64,000 nt of DNA from Pandoraea norimbergensis (GTDB lineage Bacteria; Pseudomonadota; Gammaproteobacteria; Burkholderiales; Burkholderiaceae), in contig NZ_CP013480.3 of assembly GCF_001465545.3 (NCBI RefSeq), positions 2,542,001-2,606,000 on the forward strand, in the 5' to 3' direction. Both the position numbers and the translations under genes were made by a program. Under the pieces are notes generated by a model. It was not told where the DNA came from. It saw nothing but the letters and a program-made list of their open reading frames with translations, and searched no databases. Positions 18,112 through 24,412 of the stretch are shown here, piece after piece. Each line of letters opens with the position of its first letter. Positions within the stretch are counted from its first letter, which is position 1.

Positions 18112-18588
18112 ATGAACCTCATTCTGTTTCTTCTGGCGTTTGCTGCGGGCTCGGCCATTTCCGTGCAGGCAGCCGTCAACAGCCAGCTTGCGGGTGGGCT
18201 TGGCGGCAACGTGGTAGCGGCGGGGCTCGTCTCGTTTGCCATCGGCACGGTGGCGTTGGCGGCGATTGCGATTGGCAAAGGCGGTCTTGCCGCCGCCATC
18301 GCAAGCGTGCCGTCGCAACCCGTGTGGCGTTTCGCGGGCGGGCTGTTGGGTGCGGGGGCGATCTTCTGCACCGTGCTGCTGGCGCCCCGCATCGGGCTTG
18401 CCAATATGCTGGCGCTCGTCATCGCCGGACAGTTGTTGTCGTCGCTCGCCATCGACCACTTCGGACTCATCGGCGTGGTAACGCGTCAGGTCTCCGCGAT
18501 CAAGCTCGCCGGGGCGTTGGTGATGCTGGCAGGCGTGTCGCTCACGCTTTTTGGCAACACGCTAGTGCAGGCGCTGAGCAAGTCATAA
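18112..18588 (+). CDS. DMT-type transporter, YdcZ/DUF606 family
   Basis: Small inner-membrane protein of 158 residues, nearly all hydrophobic, with about five membrane segments (ILFLLAFAAGSAISVQAAVNSQL, VVAAGLVSFAIGTVALAAIAI, VWRFAGGLLGAGAIFCTVLLAP, LANMLALVIAGQLLSSLAID, IKLAGALVMLAGVSLTLFG). The motif AVNSQLAGGLGG is typical of YdcZ proteins, half-size relatives of EamA transporters that act as dimers or pairs. ATG 18112 starts 25 bases after the amidohydrolase stop, so the two genes are probably cotranscribed and the transporter may handle the same substrate or product. Confidence 0.88.
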   Translation: MNLILFLLAFAAGSAISVQAAVNSQLAGGLGGNVVAAGLVSFAIGTVALAAIAIGKGGLAAAIASVPSQPVWRFAGGLLGAGAIFCTVLLAPRIGLANMLALVIAGQLLSSLAIDHFGLIGVVTRQVSAIKLAGALVMLAGVSLTLFGNTLVQALSKS

Positions 18589-18619
18589 AGCTCCCGCGGA
18601 AGCGCGCGTCTGACCCCCG

Positions 18620-18783
18620 TGCTTTTGCCGGGGCGAAAAAATAGAAGAAAGGTTTGACGCGTCCGACCAAGACAATGTCTGCCCCATACACATGATTGAG
18701 TCTAGTAACTGTCCATCGCAGAATGGATGAACCCACTCCCGGATGATCGGGATGAACAGCGAACGGCCCAAGGCAGATATGCC
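18620..18783 (-). pseudogene. Fragment of a GNAT acetyltransferase
   Basis: A minus-strand frame contains LGPFAVHPDHPGVGSSIL followed by GADIVLVGRVKPFFYFF, resembling the acetyl-CoA-binding motif A (LGPLAVHPDxQGxGIG) and the late GADxVVLVGDxxYYxRFGF region of GNAT enzymes. The N-terminal half is missing: the cassette repeat begins inside the fragment. The first codons (LGPFAVHPDH) are duplicated at 19837-19878, where the fragment is cut at the repeat junction. It is a decayed remnant with no functional frame. The family recognition rests on these two motifs only. Confidence 0.4.
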
Positions 18784-19293
18784 TCACGGGACCCCCGATT
18801 TCTTAACAACTTCCCCGCTGGCGACGCGATTGATGTCGTCAATTGACAGGCCAAACGTGTCCATCAGAAATACCACCCCGATCCAGTGCTTAGCCGACGC
18901 CGCCGTCTGCGCGCCAAAGTGGAGATAGTAGTATTTGAGCCACCACACTTGCTCATCCGCTGCCGCGTCCGCGCCGTAGTTCATTACGTGCTCTGGGTAC
19001 CCACCTGGCGACGAGCTGTGATGGATAAAAGATTTCCCGGGGAGTCGTTCACATAAAAGCGCGTAGTCTTGAGTTTGAAGAATGCATTCATGCCATACTT
19101 CGTCAATCGATTTGCTGACGACAGCATATGTGTTTTTATGCTGTTTCATCCGAATTGATGCGAGAAATAGAAATTTCAAGCATTCATCAATGCGAATATT
19201 CTGCTCAATATCGGGTAGATGCGCTAGCTTGGTGTGAAGATGATTTGTAAGCGATGCCGGAGTTAGTTCTCGAATGTTTTGATTGATTTCCAT
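18784..19293 (-). CDS. GRDP-like protein, cassette copy A (intact)
   Basis: 169 residues, function unknown. The central motif IDEVWHECILQTQDYALLCERLPGKSFIHH (residues 63-92, shown in parts here) resembles the conserved core of glycine-rich-domain-containing (GRDP/DUF1399-like) proteins, in which D-x-WH, Y-x-x-x-C and FIHH recur. His68, His91, His92 and Glu65 are candidate metal ligands. There is no signal peptide or membrane segment, so it is probably cytoplasmic. Start at 19293 because AAAGGA sits 5 bases upstream and because copy B aligns from the same codon; an in-frame ATG at 19374 has no such support. It lies downstream of peptide A and an intrinsic terminator, so expression would need read-through. 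AT-rich relative to the chromosome. A processing or immunity partner of the peptide is an inference. Confidence 0.72.
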   Translation of the reverse strand: MEINQNIRELTPASLTNHLHTKLAHLPDIEQNIRIDECLKFLFLASIRMKQHKNTYAVVSKSIDEVWHECILQTQDYALLCERLPGKSFIHHSSSPGGYPEHVMNYGADAAADEQVWWLKYYYLHFGAQTAASAKHWIGVVFLMDTFGLSIDDINRVASGEVVKKSGVP

Positions 19294-19312
19294 AGATCCT
19301 TTTGAGATGAGA

Positions 19313-19349
19313 AAAGTAAAAGGCTGCCAATTTGGCAGCCTTTTACTTT
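19313..19349 (-). terminator. Intrinsic terminator/attenuator between peptide A and its partner gene
   Basis: 18-bp perfect inverted repeat (19313-19330 with 19332-19349) containing the GC core GGCTGCC/GGCAGCC; in RNA the loop is about 5 nt. On the minus strand the core is followed by TTTTACTTTT. It begins 6 bases after the stop codon of peptide A and ends 20 bases before the start of GRDP-like gene A. This is the layout of a partial terminator that makes a short precursor message abundant and lets a minority read through. Confidence 0.85.
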
Positions 19350-19354
19350 CTATA

Positions 19355-19486
19355 TTATTGGGGCGTTCGAACATTGCACGGGGGGTATTGACAATGGGAC
19401 ATGCTGCGGTATTCGAAGATCTTCTGGAGAACTTCTTTTTTGGCTAGCGCCGAACGCAGAGTGTCAAGGGAAATAATTCCATTCAT
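19355..19486 (-). CDS. 43-residue peptide A, putative precursor peptide
   Basis: Short gene with a good ribosome-binding site (GAGGTGATTT directly upstream of ATG 19486). Residues 1-29, MNGIISLDTLRSALAKKEVL then QKIFEYRSM, are amphipathic, helical in character and 22/29 identical to peptide B. The tail, residues 30-43 (SHCQYPPCNVRTPQ), shares only Cys32 and Pro36 with B. A conserved leader-like part plus a divergent Cys-containing tail is the pattern of precursor peptides for modified or secreted peptides. There is no N-terminal signal peptide and no Gly-Gly processing site; a leader cut near the conserved EYRSM is possible. It is followed by a terminator and then the GRDP-like gene. I know of no family to which it belongs. 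Confidence 0.65.
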   Translation of the reverse strand: MNGIISLDTLRSALAKKEVLQKIFEYRSMSHCQYPPCNVRTPQ

Positions 19487-19677
19487 AAATCACCTCATAG
19501 AATAAAAATCATGACCCGCCATCAATATTGACAGCGGCGACCGCCAAATCTTCCCAGAAGCTTATTGCCTTAGATGGATCCGGCAAACTCAGGCTAATGG
19601 AGTGCAGTTGGTTGAGTCAATGCCATATCTTGGTTTCGATCTATCTTGTGAATTTTGCCTTTGTAATTGCAATGATT

Positions 19678-19836
19678 TGTCTGGAAATATGGTGGTAACG
19701 ATATGGGAAAAGTAGTGTTATAAAGAGGTGGTAATTTGACGATGGAGAATTAACGTTTCCCTAAAATTGGCGCAGGCGAGTCGGTCGCCAATCTTTGCGG
19801 AAAACGCGACATTTCGTACGCTACGTTTTGTACCCA
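19678..19836 (+). mobile_element. IS3-family left-end fragment in unit A
   Basis: Begins with TGTCTGGAAATATGG, which looks like an IS3-family terminal repeat, and runs into a decayed orfA start. The HTH-coding part (GCGAGTCGGTCGCCAATCTT) is still recognisable, but frameshifts and the absence of a usable start codon (ATAAAGAGG where copy B has ATGAAGAGG) make it non-functional. It is cut off by the repeat junction at 19836/19837. Confidence 0.55.
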
Positions 19837-19878
19837 GATGATCGGGATGAACAGCGAACGGCCCAAGGCAGATATGCC

Positions 19879-20388
19879 TCACGGGACCCCCGATTTCTGA
19901 ACGACTTCCCCGCTGGCGACGCGATTGATGTCGTCAATTGACAGGCCAAACGTGTCCATCAGAAATACCACCCCGATCCAGTGCTTAGCCGACGCCGCCG
20001 TCTGCTCGCCAAAGTGGAGGTAGTAGTATTTGAGCCACCACACTTGCTCATCCGCTGCCGCGTCCGCGCCGTAGTTCATTACGTGCTCCGGGTACCCGCC
20101 TGGCGACGAGCTGTGATGGATAAAAGATTTCCCGGGGAGTCGTTCACATAAAAGCGCGTAGTCTTGAGTTTGAAGAATGCATTCATGCCATACTTCGTCA
20201 ATCAATTTACTGACGACAGCATAAGTATTTTTATGTTGTTTCATTCGAATTGATGCGAGAAATAAAAATTTCAAGCATTCATCAATGCGAATATTCTGAT
20301 TAATATCGGGTAGATGCGCTAGCTTGGTATGAAGATGATTTGTAAGTGATGCCGGCGGAAATTATCGGACATATTGATTGATCGCCAT
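19879..20388 (-). pseudogene. GRDP-like protein, cassette copy B (nonsense at codon 9)
   Basis: Same 170-codon length as copy A and colinear with it at a constant 1095-bp offset. Codon 9 is TAA (plus-strand tta at 20362-20364) where copy A has GAA, so translation from the family start MAINQYVR stops at once. Downstream of the stop the frame is intact and nearly identical to copy A (S to L, A to E, K to Q in the last 131 residues), including the IDEVWHEC and FIHH motifs. The Shine-Dalgarno is also weakened (AAAGTGA instead of AAAGGA). A restart at the TTG near 20274 would give 131 residues but lacks an obvious ribosome-binding site. The conservation after the stop implies that the nonsense change is recent or that the copies are being homogenised. 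Confidence 0.75.
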
Positions 20389-20413
20389 AGATCACTTTGG
20401 CATGTAAAAAGTA

Positions 20414-20439
20414 AAAGGCTGCCATTTTTGGCAGCCTTT
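20414..20439 (-). terminator. Intrinsic terminator/attenuator in cassette B
   Basis: AAAGGCTGCC (20414-20423) pairs with GGCAGCCTTT (20430-20439), loop 6 nt; on the minus strand it is followed by TACTTTTTAC. It lies between the stop of peptide B (20450) and the start of GRDP-like copy B (20388), the same position as in cassette A, and its GC core is conserved although the flanking stem has changed. Confidence 0.82.
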
Positions 20440-20449
20440 GTTGTTTATA

Positions 20450-20581
20450 TTATCGGGAGTTGGAAGCCTTGGATGGGTTGACGTTACACCAGGCCATACT
20501 GCGGTATTCGAAGATCTTCCGGAAAACTTCTTTTTGGACTAGTGCCGAATGCAGAGTATCAAGGGAAATAGTTTCATTCAT
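20450..20581 (-). CDS. 43-residue peptide B, putative precursor peptide
   Basis: Paralogue of peptide A with the same length. Residues 1-29: MNETISLDTLHSALVQKEVF then RKIFEYRSM; tail, residues 30-43: AWCNVNPSKASNSR. Only Cys32 and Pro36 of the tail match peptide A. ATG 20581 is chosen because it is the exact positional equivalent of the start of peptide A and follows GAGGCGAGTT; an upstream in-frame ATG at 20638 has no counterpart in A. Many leader differences are synonymous or conservative while nearly every tail codon has changed, which argues that the leader is under selection. Its partner gene copy carries a stop codon, so if function needs the partner it would have to come from copy A. 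Confidence 0.62.
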   Translation of the reverse strand: MNETISLDTLHSALVQKEVFRKIFEYRSMAWCNVNPSKASNSR

Positions 20582-20763
20582 AACTCGCCTCATAGAAAAA
20601 ACATGATCCGCCATCAATAGCGGCGACCGCCAAATCACACCAGAAGCCCATTGCCTTAGATAGACTCGGCGAACTCAGACTACTGGAGCCCGGTTGATTG
20701 AGTCAATGCAATATCGGGTGGGCGATCGATCTTGTGAATTTTGCCTTTGTAATTTCAATGATT

Positions 20764-21190
20764 TGTCTGGAAATATGGTGATAACGATATGGGAAAAGTA
20801 GTGTTATGAAGAGGTCGTAATTTGACGGGGGAAGTTAATATTGCGCTAAAAGGGGCGCAGGCGAGTCGGTCGCCAATCTTTGCGGAAAACGCGACGTTTC
20901 GGACGCAACGTTTTATAAGTGGTGTAACGCTCACTGCGACCTGGAGGCCGCGCAGGCCCGGCGATTGCACCAATGGGAAGAAGCGAGCGGGGGGCTCAAA
21001 CGGTTGGTCGCCGACAAAGCGCCCGACATCCAGGGCGTGATGGCTGTTCGCGGAAGCGCCGCTCCAGCAACACGGTAGCCCTGACTTGTTGTGGGCGGCA
21101 ACGGCCCGGAATTCATCAGTAAAGCATTTGACGAATCGGCGCACTAACACGGCGCTAAGTTGCGATTCATCCGGCCAGTCTGCACGATGG
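20764..21190 (+). mobile_element. Degenerate IS3-family insertion sequence
   Basis: A terminal-repeat-like TGTCTGGAAATATGG starts at 20764. A broken orfA starts at ATGAAGAGGTCG (20806) with an in-frame stop and frameshifts, but the HTH and leucine-zipper region are clear in pieces: AGESVANLCGKRDVSDATFY, LEAAQARRLHQWEEASGGLK, RLVADKAPDIQ. Further right (about 21095-21180) an orfB/DDE piece reads GGNGPEFISKAFDESAH, stop, HGAKLRFIRP, matching the D-NGPEF-x-S motif of IS3 integrases. Most of orfB between these parts is deleted. The element is dead; its left end is also present in repeat unit A. Confidence 0.75.
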
Positions 21191-21265
21191 CATCGACATC
21201 GACTCAAGGAGCTCGAAGAATTCGCTGCCCACAGTCACGCCGACTTGGGCACGTACTTCGACGAA

Positions 21266-21292
21266 GGCGGTTGCCCCGTTCTGGCAACCGCC
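21266..21292 (-). terminator. Hairpin downstream of the FAD oxidoreductase gene
   Basis: GGCGGTTGCC (21266-21275) and GGCAACCGCC (21283-21292) form a 10-bp perfect stem with a 7-nt loop, 17 bases past the stop of the oxidoreductase. On the minus strand it is followed by TTCGTCG, a poor U-tract, so termination may be inefficient. It separates the gene from the IS debris. Confidence 0.6.
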
Positions 21293-21308
21293 GAACACCA
21301 ATGCGCGA

Positions 21309-22637
21309 TTACCGCTCCAGCCCGGCGCGATGCTTCTGATACTGGATCGCAGAGACAATCGCCACGCGCCGGATCGGCTCCGGCGGCAGCCACGAGGGGC
21401 GCTCGAACCCCAGCGCGTCGGCAAGCTCGGGCGATTGGTGTCCGCACGCCATCTCCCCCAGCAGCTTGCCGAACATGCTGCCCTTGAGCACGCCAGCGCC
21501 GTTGCAACCGAGCGACGTGTACAACCCCTTGCGTACTTCACCGAAGTACAGCGCGCCGTTGCGGGTGAGTGCCGTCACGCCGCCCCACACGTGTTCGAAC
21601 TTGTGCGAGGCCATCTGCGGATATCGGCGTCGGTAAGAGTCGGTCAGCATGGCCGTTACATCGCCCATCGGGCGTTCCTTCTCGTACGAATAGGCACTGC
21701 GCACAACGAAGCGGCCGCCGAGCGTCTTGCGCAAGGTCGTACCCAGACGATTGGCCGGAATCACGCCCCATTCCTGCGCCGGACCGAGCTTTGCTAACTC
21801 GTCCGCCGCCAGCGCCGGGGTCATCGCGGCATAGGTGTAGATGGTGAAGACACGGTCGCGCGCCAAGCCCAGCTTTCGCGCAAAGCCGTTGTTGGCCACG
21901 ATCACCTGTCCTGCGCTCAACTGGGTCGTTGCTGTGGTGACCGTGAACGGCCCGTTGCCGTCGAGCGCCACCACCGGCTCGTTCTCCCACAGACGCACAT
22001 TCGCGGGCAAGGTGTCAGCAAGCCCGCGCACCAACGCCGCAGGCTGCACGAACACATTGTTCTCGGAGTGATAGCCGTAGCCGTAATAGTCGGTGCCGAT
22101 CTCGCTGTGCAGCGCGTCGCGCGAGAGTTCGCGAAACGACACGCCCCACTCGCGATACTGCGCAAGCGTGTCGCGCAGGCGTTGCTCACCGTCGGGCGTC
22201 GCAGCCGCGTGATACTTGCCGACCGGGTTCCAGCCGCAATCGATGCCGTGTGTGGTGATCAACTCATGCAACCACTTCAGCCCGATGTCGTACAGCCGGA
22301 TCTGCTTGCGCGCCACCTGTACCGGGCTGCCGTGGCCGCCCATGCCGGTGTTGTGCGGCAGGTTGATGAGAAAGCCTGAGTTGCGTCCCGACGAACCGTT
22401 GCCGGCGGTAGTGGCGTCGATCACCAGCACGCTGGCTTCGGGCCGCAGTTCGGCCACACGCCGGGCGGCAGCCAGACCAGTGAACCCGGCGCCGATGACG
22501 ATGACGTCAAAACTGCGCTCGACGGGCGGTTGCGTGCGCGGGACGCGAGCGGGAAGTAAGGCATTCCAGCCGGCACCCGCCTGGTAGGCGGGAAAGCTGC
22601 TGCGAGCGGATCGGGAGGCGTTGACTTGATTAGACAT
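21309..22637 (-). CDS. FAD-dependent oxidoreductase (DAO family, PuuB-like)
   Basis: 442 residues from the Met at 22637 (MSNQVNASR). Rossmann FAD-binding motif VIVIGAGFTGLAAARRVAEL near residue 45, then GNGSSGRNSGFLINLPHN, the segment typical of gamma-glutamylputrescine/glycine-type oxidases, and a C-terminal WGGVTALTRNGALYFGEV and LGCNGAGVLKGSMFGKLLGE that completes the FAD site. It is predicted to oxidise a primary or secondary amine or an amino acid, releasing aldehyde or imine plus ammonia. It is the last gene of a cluster with an ABC importer of the sulfonate/nitrate/taurine type and a LysR regulator, so the imported compound may be an amine, perhaps an amino-sulfonate. That link is inference. 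Confidence 0.87.
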   Translation of the reverse strand: MSNQVNASRSARSSFPAYQAGAGWNALLPARVPRTQPPVERSFDVIVIGAGFTGLAAARRVAELRPEASVLVIDATTAGNGSSGRNSGFLINLPHNTGMGGHGSPVQVARKQIRLYDIGLKWLHELITTHGIDCGWNPVGKYHAAATPDGEQRLRDTLAQYREWGVSFRELSRDALHSEIGTDYYGYGYHSENNVFVQPAALVRGLADTLPANVRLWENEPVVALDGNGPFTVTTATTQLSAGQVIVANNGFARKLGLARDRVFTIYTYAAMTPALAADELAKLGPAQEWGVIPANRLGTTLRKTLGGRFVVRSAYSYEKERPMGDVTAMLTDSYRRRYPQMASHKFEHVWGGVTALTRNGALYFGEVRKGLYTSLGCNGAGVLKGSMFGKLLGEMACGHQSPELADALGFERPSWLPPEPIRRVAIVSAIQYQKHRAGLER

Positions 22638-22733
22638 GACTATACGTATGCGGGCATGCATGGGGATTCTCGCGGCAGGCCAGACTGGCCGGATGGGCCA
22701 GATAGGCCAGATAGGCCGATGAGGGCAGGCCGC

Positions 22734-23576
22734 CTAGGCGGCGCGACTCTCCAGACTGCGCATGACCTCCGTTTGCACGGTGTTCCAGATTTGTGATTTG
22801 AGTTCGTTGTAACGGGGCGAGAGTTGTACCTGCGCGTTGCGCGGCATCGGCAGATCATTGGGCAGATCGCAAGCCACGCGCCCGGGGCGTGCACTCATGA
22901 TGACCATGCGCGTCGAGAGCATTAGCGCTTCATCGATCGAGTGCGTGATGAACACGATGGTCTTGCCGCTCTTCTGATAGATCTGCAACAGCTCTTCCTG
23001 CAACACCTGACGCGTCATCGCGTCGAGCGCGGCAAACGGCTCGTCGAGCAGAATCACGTCAGGGTCGTTGGCCAGCACGCGGGCAATCGACACTCGCTGG
23101 CGCATGCCGCCAGACAGCGCCTTCGGGTAGCGATCTTCAAAGCCGGTGAGACCGACCATTTCGATATAGCGACGCGCCGTGGCATAGCGCGTGGCCTTGT
23201 CGATGCCCTTCATCTTCAGGCCGAACGCCACGTTATCGAGCACGCTGAGCCACGGGAACAAGGCGTATTGCTGAAAGACCATGCCGCAGTGCGGATCGAT
23301 GCCCTTGACCTCGCGGCCAGCGACCACGATGCGCCCGGTCGTCGGTTCATCGAAGCCGGTGATCAGGTTGAGCAGCGTCGACTTGCCGCAACCCGACGCA
23401 CCGAGCAGCACCACGAACTCGCCGCGGGCGATGTTCATGTCCACACGCTCCAGCGCCTGAAAGTCGCCATAACGCTTGGAGATCCCTTCGATGGCGATCA
23501 TCGTCTGCCCCCGATCGATGGCGGGCGAGGAAGAGGTCGGGGACGGGGAAACCTTCGAATCGATGCGATCGTTCAT
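22734..23576 (-). CDS. ABC transporter ATP-binding protein, SsuB/TauB/NrtD type
   Basis: 280 residues. Walker A LLGASGCGKSTLL, Q-loop VFQQYALFPWLSV, signature LSGGMRQRVSIA, Walker B DVILLDEPFAALDA, H-loop VFITHSIDEAL. The short N-terminal extension before MIAIEGISKRYGDFQ is unusual but in frame. ATG 23576 is chosen because it overlaps the stop of the permease gene by 4 bases (ATGA), a typical coupled arrangement; the longer frame upstream is only the shadow of the permease. It powers import of the solute captured by the 25.4-kb binding protein. Confidence 0.92.
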   Translation of the reverse strand: MNDRIDSKVSPSPTSSSPAIDRGQTMIAIEGISKRYGDFQALERVDMNIARGEFVVLLGASGCGKSTLLNLITGFDEPTTGRIVVAGREVKGIDPHCGMVFQQYALFPWLSVLDNVAFGLKMKGIDKATRYATARRYIEMVGLTGFEDRYPKALSGGMRQRVSIARVLANDPDVILLDEPFAALDAMTRQVLQEELLQIYQKSGKTIVFITHSIDEALMLSTRMVIMSARPGRVACDLPNDLPMPRNAQVQLSPRYNELKSQIWNTVQTEVMRSLESRAA

Positions 23577-24340
23577 GCCTGCCACCTCAACACTTTGCGC
23601 TCGATGGCGCGAAACACCACGTCCGTCACCAGCACGGTGACACTGATCATCACCATGCCGAGCACGACGACTTCCGTCTGGAAGAACTCCTTGCCGTTCA
23701 TGATGAGAAAGCCCAGCCCTTCGCGCGCGGCGACGAGTTCGGCAGAGATCACGCACGTCCACGACAGGCCGAGAATGATCTTCATGCCCGAGAGAATCTG
23801 CGGCAGGCTCGCCGGCAGAATGACTTCACGCATGACTTGCCAGTTCCCCGCGCCCAGATTGCGGGCCGCACGGATCAACAGCGGGTCGACGTTGCGTGTC
23901 GCTTCGATCACGTAGACCAGCGCCGGGGCAAACGTGCCCATGAACACGATGCTGTACTTCTGCGTCTCCGAGATACCGAACCACAGCAGCGAGAGCGGAA
24001 TCCAGCTCATCGACGGCAGCGGGCGCAGGAACGACAGGATCGGATCGAACGCGGCGCGTGCATACGTCGACGTGCCGAGAATGATGCCCAGCGGAATGGC
24101 GACGACGGTGGCCGCGATAAAGCCGGTCATCACGCGACGCGTGGAGGCGAGCACGTTGGCGACGAGTGTGCCGTCGCTGAGCATGGCCATGATGCGTTCG
24201 CCGACAGCTGAGGGCGGCGGCAGAAACAGGGGGTCGATGGCCCCGGTGCGGCAGGCGAGTTCCCAGACCAGCAGGAACACCACGATGGACGCAAACCCCA
24301 CGCCGAGCAACGTGGCGCGGGACGGTTGACGATGATTCAC
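23573..24340 (-). CDS. ABC transporter permease, SsuC/TauC type
   Basis: 255-residue inner-membrane protein with about six hydrophobic segments. The EAA-like cytoplasmic loop is LLIRAARNLGAGNWQVMREVILPASLPQIL, in which the A-x-x-x-G...P pattern that docks on the ATPase is clear (positions about 160-185). First segment LLGVGFASIVVFLLVWELA. It overlaps the ATPase gene by 4 bases and lies 72 bases after the binding-protein gene. Confidence 0.92.
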   Translation of the reverse strand: MNHRQPSRATLLGVGFASIVVFLLVWELACRTGAIDPLFLPPPSAVGERIMAMLSDGTLVANVLASTRRVMTGFIAATVVAIPLGIILGTSTYARAAFDPILSFLRPLPSMSWIPLSLLWFGISETQKYSIVFMGTFAPALVYVIEATRNVDPLLIRAARNLGAGNWQVMREVILPASLPQILSGMKIILGLSWTCVISAELVAAREGLGFLIMNGKEFFQTEVVVLGMVMISVTVLVTDVVFRAIERKVLRWQA

Positions 24341-24412
24341 AATCAGACTCCTCGAACTTGCGCCGGCCTCGTGAGGCCCACGAACACCGGCGCGACGGCA
24401 CAGCCGCAGGGC

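Larger units (their letters stand above)
18742..19836. repeat. Tandem duplication, unit A (1095 bp)
   Basis: Starts with GATGATCGGGATGAACAGCG at 18742 and ends directly before the same sequence at 19837. From 18742 to 19486 the offset to unit B is constantly 1095 bp; further upstream small indels reduce it to about 1086. Content on the minus strand: the left end of an IS3-type element, peptide A, terminator, GRDP-like gene A. It is a direct head-to-tail repeat with no insertion at the junction. Confidence 0.9.
19837..20914. repeat. Tandem duplication, unit B
   Basis: Second copy of the cassette repeat, immediately following unit A. GRDP-like codons 40-170 are almost identical in both copies (3 amino-acid differences), while peptide tails and upstream DNA differ far more. 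Similarity to unit A ends near 20914, inside the orfA helix-turn-helix region of the IS3 remnant, which continues to the right of B only. Confidence 0.88.

Noticed and set aside
19294..19374. Longer N-terminus for GRDP-like copy A (start at 19374)
   Set aside because: It would translate through the terminator hairpin and overlap peptide A in another frame; the start at 19293 has a good ribosome site and matches copy B.
22640..22740. GGCCAGAT-type short direct repeats upstream of the FAD oxidoreductase
   Set aside because: Only a few imperfect 8-9-bp repeats (CAGATAGGC), most likely simple slippage; no regulator pattern recognised.
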